A stretch of DNA of 52,676 bases from a virus. Numbering within the stretch: the stretch's first letter is position 1; each line of letters opens with the position of its first letter. Shown here piece after piece: positions 49,143-52,676 of this stretch. The stretch spans positions 1 through 52,676 of the IMG/VR virus record IMGVR_UViG_3300007346_005272; one strand, given 5' to 3'. The notes under the pieces were generated by a model. It saw only the letters and a program-made list of their open reading frames with translations, had not been told where the DNA came from and did not search any database. The translations under genes were made by a program, and so were the position numbers.

Positions 49143-50236
49143 CTCGCACGCTTCACTAGGTTCTTGATCGTCTTGATAAGACGAGTCGCCCCAATTTTTA
49201 CATCAAATTTCTTGACCCGCTTCCAATTCAAATCTGAAATTTCTTGTCGATAATCAACGTCTTGGTACTTCTTTAAAAGCTTTACGAAATCCTTCGGGTC
49301 ACGAGCAATCTCACCGATGCCGTGCTCTTCCGCTAGCTCTTCATACTGGGGTGACCAAGAAGCAACAAATGGAACGCCGCCACAAGCATACTCCAGACCT
49401 TTGATATAAGACTTGGCATGGTTGAAAGGAATGTTTGTAAGCGGCACGATCCCTACATCAAAGAGGAACCCCTTCTCCAGCTCATAAGGAGCTAAGAAGG
49501 GATGGGTCGTCACACAGCCCGCACTAACTTTAATTTCCTTATGGAACAAAGGAATATTAGGAGCCTGCATGTGTCCAGTGTGATGCCACGTAGCAAACTT
49601 GCTAATAGCATCTGAATAAGGCTGAAGAATCTCCAAATCACCGCTTCTATGAGCAGTGGACCCCATCCACCCTACAACCATCTTACCGCTATGTATTTCA
49701 TGAATGCGACGAGTGGTGTACTTTGAACGATTCACATAGTTACCATGCAGCATAGTATTTGGATTCCACTCCTTCATTTTTTGATGAAGAAATGGAGTAG
49801 ACGTAATGATTCCGTCACACTGCTCCAAAATGTTCTTATACCACAAAACGTTTTCGCTCTTGTTCACCTCAGGATCTGACGCCGACTTGGCCTGATTCTT
49901 ATCACTAAGACCCCAGTACCAGTCATCTACATCATTCAAAATGATCTGACCTGCAGCCTGCGCACGTTTCATGTCAGGAAGCACCTGCATGTGCATGTAA
50001 CGTTGCATAACAATCACATCACAATCAAATGAGTCAACACCATCCCACGAATGAACACCGAACGTTCCGGTCAACTTGTTCTGTGCCAAAATGCCAATCA
50101 CGACATTATAACCAGCTTCACGCAAAGGCTTAATGTACTGACCGATGCGAATAAAACCAGAACCGCCAATCACGGGATGACCCATAGCATCCGTAGCACT
50201 ACGAGACCAGTCGTTCGTAGCAAACCCAATCTTCAT
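49139..50236 (-). CDS. Glycosyltransferase (GT-B, GT4-like)
   Basis: A 365-aa protein from ATG 50236, one base overlapping the upstream stop (TAATG). It begins MKIGFATNDWSRSATDAMG with the N-terminal Rossmann pattern, continues VIVMQRYMHMQVLPD and DGIITSTPFLHQKM, and has the C-terminal nucleotide-sugar half KMVVGWMGSTAH (~195-206), FDVGIVPLTNIPFNHAKSYI (~280-300, acceptor/donor loop) and KGLEYACGGVPFVAS (~300-315). Typical of phage glycosyltransferases acting on phage DNA, virion proteins or host surface. The target is not evident. Confidence 0.87.
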   Translation of the reverse strand: MKIGFATNDWSRSATDAMGHPVIGGSGFIRIGQYIKPLREAGYNVVIGILAQNKLTGTFGVHSWDGVDSFDCDVIVMQRYMHMQVLPDMKRAQAAGQIILNDVDDWYWGLSDKNQAKSASDPEVNKSENVLWYKNILEQCDGIITSTPFLHQKMKEWNPNTMLHGNYVNRSKYTTRRIHEIHSGKMVVGWMGSTAHRSGDLEILQPYSDAISKFATWHHTGHMQAPNIPLFHKEIKVSAGCVTTHPFLAPYELEKGFLFDVGIVPLTNIPFNHAKSYIKGLEYACGGVPFVASWSPQYEELAEEHGIGEIARDPKDFVKLLKKYQDVDYRQEISDLNWKRVKKFDVKIGATRLIKTIKNLVKRAR

Positions 50237-50694
50237 TAGAAACCCCAAACCCCGTCTAAAGCTTTATACAAGCAATCATCGCCTTCTGAATTAACCATGT
50301 CGTTATCTATATGCCACTGCTTGTGGGCTACAATTGCATTTCGCAAAAACGTGGCAAGCGACAGTTCAGGGTCGGCTTCTTCTCCGAGGGTAAGCAACCT
50401 GTCTACTTCGACCAAACGCTTTTCCGCATAAAACCGAAACCGTGCTGCTTTGTAGCGCTGTTCTTCTAACCCCGCAGCAGGGTCGATCGTGAAGGTAGTA
50501 TATGTTCCACGAAGGCGAGAAATCTCTTCGTCTAGACTTGCGATCTTTGCAGTGACCGTCTCAACGATAGTGATTAGTGCATCTCTCCATTTTACCTGAT
50601 TCTCTGGGAGGCGAAGAAAATCTTTATCCTGCTGAGAAGCGTTGTTCTTGATGTCTTCAGACACCAACATTGCAAAGTTATCGGTCTGCGACAT
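50236..50694 (-). CDS. Unknown coiled-coil protein
   Basis: A 152-aa helical protein (ALITIVETVTAKIASLDEEI followed by SRLRG, and RYKAARFRFYAEKRLVEVDR). No catalytic motif. It starts 3 nt after the Cas4-like nuclease gene. Similar small helical proteins occur beside recombination genes in actinobacteriophages, in my recollection. Function unknown. Confidence 0.6.
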   Translation of the reverse strand: MSQTDNFAMLVSEDIKNNASQQDKDFLRLPENQVKWRDALITIVETVTAKIASLDEEISRLRGTYTTFTIDPAAGLEEQRYKAARFRFYAEKRLVEVDRLLTLGEEADPELSLATFLRNAIVAHKQWHIDNDMVNSEGDDCLYKALDGVWGF

Positions 50695-50697
50695 GAC

Positions 50698-51492
50698 TCA
50701 GATGCCTCCAAACTCAGGACAGATATGCTGATAATCACACCAGTTGCAAAGAGGGCCAGTCCGGGTTTCAAACTCGCCCGACTCACACATGGACTTTACT
50801 TGATCCCATGTGTTACGAACCTCAACACGAACAGCGTTCTCAAGCTCTTCGTCTACATCATACCGTGCAAACTGGCCAGATTTGACATAAAGCAACTCTG
50901 CACGTTTAACGTCCATACCTGTCATCTCTTTGAGAAGAATGCTGTAGATCGTGATCTGCATCTTCTTCTCCCACTCGTACTGCTTGCGAGGCTTCTTACC
51001 TGTCTTGTAATCCGAGATTACTAGCTTGCCGTCCTCAATCGTGTAACGGTCAATGATGCCAAAGATGGGTACACCGTCAATATCGCCGTCCATCTTGGCT
51101 TCAATGCCTTCAGCGTCAAACTTCGTGGGATCTTCCATACCGAAGTAGTTTTCGATGCACCACCACGCCTTCCACTTGAAGTTGTTGGGATCATCGTCAC
51201 GGTCATCTAATCCAAAATACTCATCAGCCCACTTCGACTCCCACAAGCTCTTCGCAAGGCTGCTCGCAGCTTTTTCCGTCCGCTCTTCCGCAGGAAGCTT
51301 AAATAACTCCTCTAGCACCTCATGCACAAAAGAGCCAAGGACTTGAGGTTCTGTGGAAACACTTGGGAGTTTGTCTAGCTTGGCATACTTGTACTTCAGA
51401 GGACACTGCTGAAAGGTACTAATCGAACTTGGCGACATATACTTCGGGAACTCATAAGGTACCGGATCAATCGGTAGAGGACTCTGCATCAT
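50698..51492 (-). CDS. Cas4/RecB-like PD-(D/E)XK nuclease with Fe-S cysteines
   Basis: A 264-aa protein with SISTFQQCPLKY (C30), LGSFVHEVLEELF (H57), IIDRYTIEDGKLVISDYKTG (D148, D161-Y-K163) and QITIYS (Q-x3-Y) as the nuclease core, plus CNWCDYQHICP (C249, C252, C258). The four cysteines match the [4Fe-4S] cluster of Cas4/AddB-type exonucleases. Expected to make single-stranded 3' ends for the neighbouring annealing protein. ATG at 51492 overlaps the upstream stop (ATGA). Confidence 0.92.
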   Translation of the reverse strand: MMQSPLPIDPVPYEFPKYMSPSSISTFQQCPLKYKYAKLDKLPSVSTEPQVLGSFVHEVLEELFKLPAEERTEKAASSLAKSLWESKWADEYFGLDDRDDDPNNFKWKAWWCIENYFGMEDPTKFDAEGIEAKMDGDIDGVPIFGIIDRYTIEDGKLVISDYKTGKKPRKQYEWEKKMQITIYSILLKEMTGMDVKRAELLYVKSGQFARYDVDEELENAVRVEVRNTWDQVKSMCESGEFETRTGPLCNWCDYQHICPEFGGI

Positions 51493-52130
51493 TGTGCTTC
51501 AGCGTTACGTAGCGACTTTACAAAAACCAAAATCTTCTGAAGAAGATCGTTGGTGACGTTTTCGTTCACAAACTCTTTGCCTTCCGAAATGGTCGCCCAA
51601 TATTCCTTGCACTTTGCAGCATGTTCCTGATCTAGTGAGTTAAGAAGTTCTCGTAGCTTTGTAAAATGCTCTTCCGCCACAGGCTGATCAGACATCTCTT
51701 CAACGTATTCGAGATTCATTGCCTCTTCAGAACGTGCGAGATAAATGCCGACGCCGAGATGCTGCGCCGCTTTCTTGAGGGCGTCGGAAACGGCACCTTT
51801 CATTTCGTCGCCCAGATCAACAATGTCTCCAGCCCGTGTGCGCTTAATCTTCTGCCCACCGATGCCGTCCTTGACGACGGTAAGGGCAGGAGCGCTGTCT
51901 GTGGGAACAAACGTGGTCGTCAGACGGACATGAGCCACAATATAGTCAGGGTCTAGTGAGTCTCTCGCACAAGAGACAACCTCATACGACCACATGTCTA
52001 CACCCAGTACCTTGTTTAGGCGCGTGATGACTTCACTAACCGGGATGTATGTTAGAGAAGCGCCGCCCTTCTTTAGCTGGCGCTCAACTTCTCGCGGAAA
52101 AGGCTCCGACAATGCTTGCAAAATACTCAC
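51489..52130 (-). CDS. Rad52/Rad22-like single-strand annealing protein
   Basis: A 213-aa protein. The N-terminal EVERQLKKGGASLTYIPVSE, VITRLNKVLGVDMWSYEVVS and the GDEMKGAVSDALKKAAQHLG helix (~105-127, followed by VGIYL) are the Rad52 family annealing core. The C-terminal ~60 residues are helical and less conserved. It should anneal single-stranded DNA in phage recombination and pairs with the adjacent nuclease. ATG at 52130 overlaps the upstream stop. Confidence 0.88.
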   Translation of the reverse strand: MSILQALSEPFPREVERQLKKGGASLTYIPVSEVITRLNKVLGVDMWSYEVVSCARDSLDPDYIVAHVRLTTTFVPTDSAPALTVVKDGIGGQKIKRTRAGDIVDLGDEMKGAVSDALKKAAQHLGVGIYLARSEEAMNLEYVEEMSDQPVAEEHFTKLRELLNSLDQEHAAKCKEYWATISEGKEFVNENVTNDLLQKILVFVKSLRNAEAQ

Positions 52131-52645
52131 TTATCTCTCCTAATAACTAGACTCTTCTTCGGTTCTCCAACTTCGCAGTAGTCGTCTGCGTCAATGTGGA
52201 GATCTTTCAAGTTACCGACCTTCCAATAAGAAACACCCATGTACTCCATAGCGTGCTGAATCATTTCCTGCGACGACATGGTAATTTCGCCGGTCTCCAT
52301 ATCCACACTCTTATCAACGATCCGGCGACTAACTTCGTTCATCAGCGCCTTATGATCCCACGTTTTGCGAGCAGAACCAGACTTAATCTCTACCGTGCCC
52401 CCATCAACGGTCACGGGAGTTGGTAGACTGCCAATCTTTTCAGTCAGCATAGACTGAAGCTCATTAAACAACTCAGTAGCGTACGACTTAACTAGGTGAG
52501 CGTCGCTAGCAAGCTGCATCATCTCTTCAACAGATGCGTAATCCAAGTTTGAGATGCCACCCATCTCTCGGATGTCGCTCTCAAAACTTCGCAATGCCGT
52601 GAAAGCTTCTTGCAGTGAGTGCGTCGGATTCTCTAATACAGACAT
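52127..52645 (-). CDS. Conserved hypothetical, recombination-module protein
   Basis: A 172-aa protein with a helical N-terminus (LQEAFTALRSFESDIREMGG, EMMQLASDAHLVKSYATELF) and a polar C-terminus (ITMSSQEMIQHAMEYMGVSY WKVGNL-type ending). AAGGAAA precedes ATG 52645. It heads the operon with the annealing protein and the nuclease. I do not recognise a family; such proteins accompany Rad52/Cas4-like genes in phages, in my recollection. Confidence 0.6.
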   Translation of the reverse strand: MSVLENPTHSLQEAFTALRSFESDIREMGGISNLDYASVEEMMQLASDAHLVKSYATELFNELQSMLTEKIGSLPTPVTVDGGTVEIKSGSARKTWDHKALMNEVSRRIVDKSVDMETGEITMSSQEMIQHAMEYMGVSYWKVGNLKDLHIDADDYCEVGEPKKSLVIRRDK

Positions 52646-52676
52646 TATGTTTCCTTAGTAAATAGTAACAAGCCTA

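Noticed and set aside
1-52676. tRNA genes, integrase, repressor
   Set aside because: No cloverleaf-like sequence, tyrosine/serine recombinase motif or CI-like gene was recognised.

Overview
The window is most of the late region plus the start of a recombination/metabolism region of a tailed phage with a contractile tail. A tail sheath, tail tube, tape measure and baseplate hub lie in order, together with an HK97-type portal, prohead protease, major capsid protein and terminase large subunit. No bacterial housekeeping genes, tRNAs, integrase or repressor are visible. Nearly every gene is on the minus strand; the clear exception is the terminase (41241-42557, plus). The host cannot be read directly. 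Several promoters place the -10 box only 6-7 nt before the start codon (leaderless mRNAs), the ribonucleotide reductase is B12-dependent, and many domains resemble those of actinobacteriophages, so an actinobacterial, perhaps aquatic, host is a guess rather than a result.

Reading in the direction of transcription (high to low coordinates): 52.6-50.2 kb is a recombination block (conserved hypothetical, Rad52-like annealing protein, Cas4/RecB-like nuclease). 50.2-46.4 kb is an accessory block (glycosyltransferase, two HNH endonucleases, phytanoyl-CoA-type dioxygenase, methyltransferase). 46.4-44.0 kb holds two ParB-like proteins around a PAPS-reductase-family protein, an IbrA/IbrB-like arrangement. 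44.0-42.6 kb has a MazG-like pyrophosphatase and a DUF932 protein, whose junction has been tandemly triplicated in 61-bp units. The terminase faces the other way.

From 41.2 to 24.4 kb is the head operon: a tiny membrane protein, portal, protease, an acidic multidomain protein, two very large multidomain proteins (about 1600 and 857 aa), several small proteins, a basic modular protein and the major capsid protein. Three of these head proteins share small Cys-His-Cys modules, and two share a second recurrent module.

From 24.2 to 19.5 kb a non-structural island interrupts the head/tail order: an unknown protein, class II ribonucleotide reductase, a leader with a terminator and two promoters, an unknown leaderless gene, a helicase-associated/HTH protein, a two-TM protein and an Nmad1/DUF1599-like protein. 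From 19.4 kb down are connector, tail completion and tail-terminator-FnIII genes. Next comes a 1950-aa protein combining a metallopeptidase motif, a DEDDh exonuclease and two ADP-ribosyltransferase-like regions. Sheath, tube, a M15-peptidase endolysin, tail assembly chaperone with a probable -1 frameshift extension, tape measure, hub and a partial spike/fibre gene complete the order.

The most interesting items are the 1950-aa effector-like polyprotein in the tail operon, the triplicated start region at 43.5 kb, the leaderless promoters, the terminator/antiterminator-like leader at 21.1 kb, and the repeated small modules among head proteins. All family assignments are from reading motifs by eye; none was confirmed by a database search.
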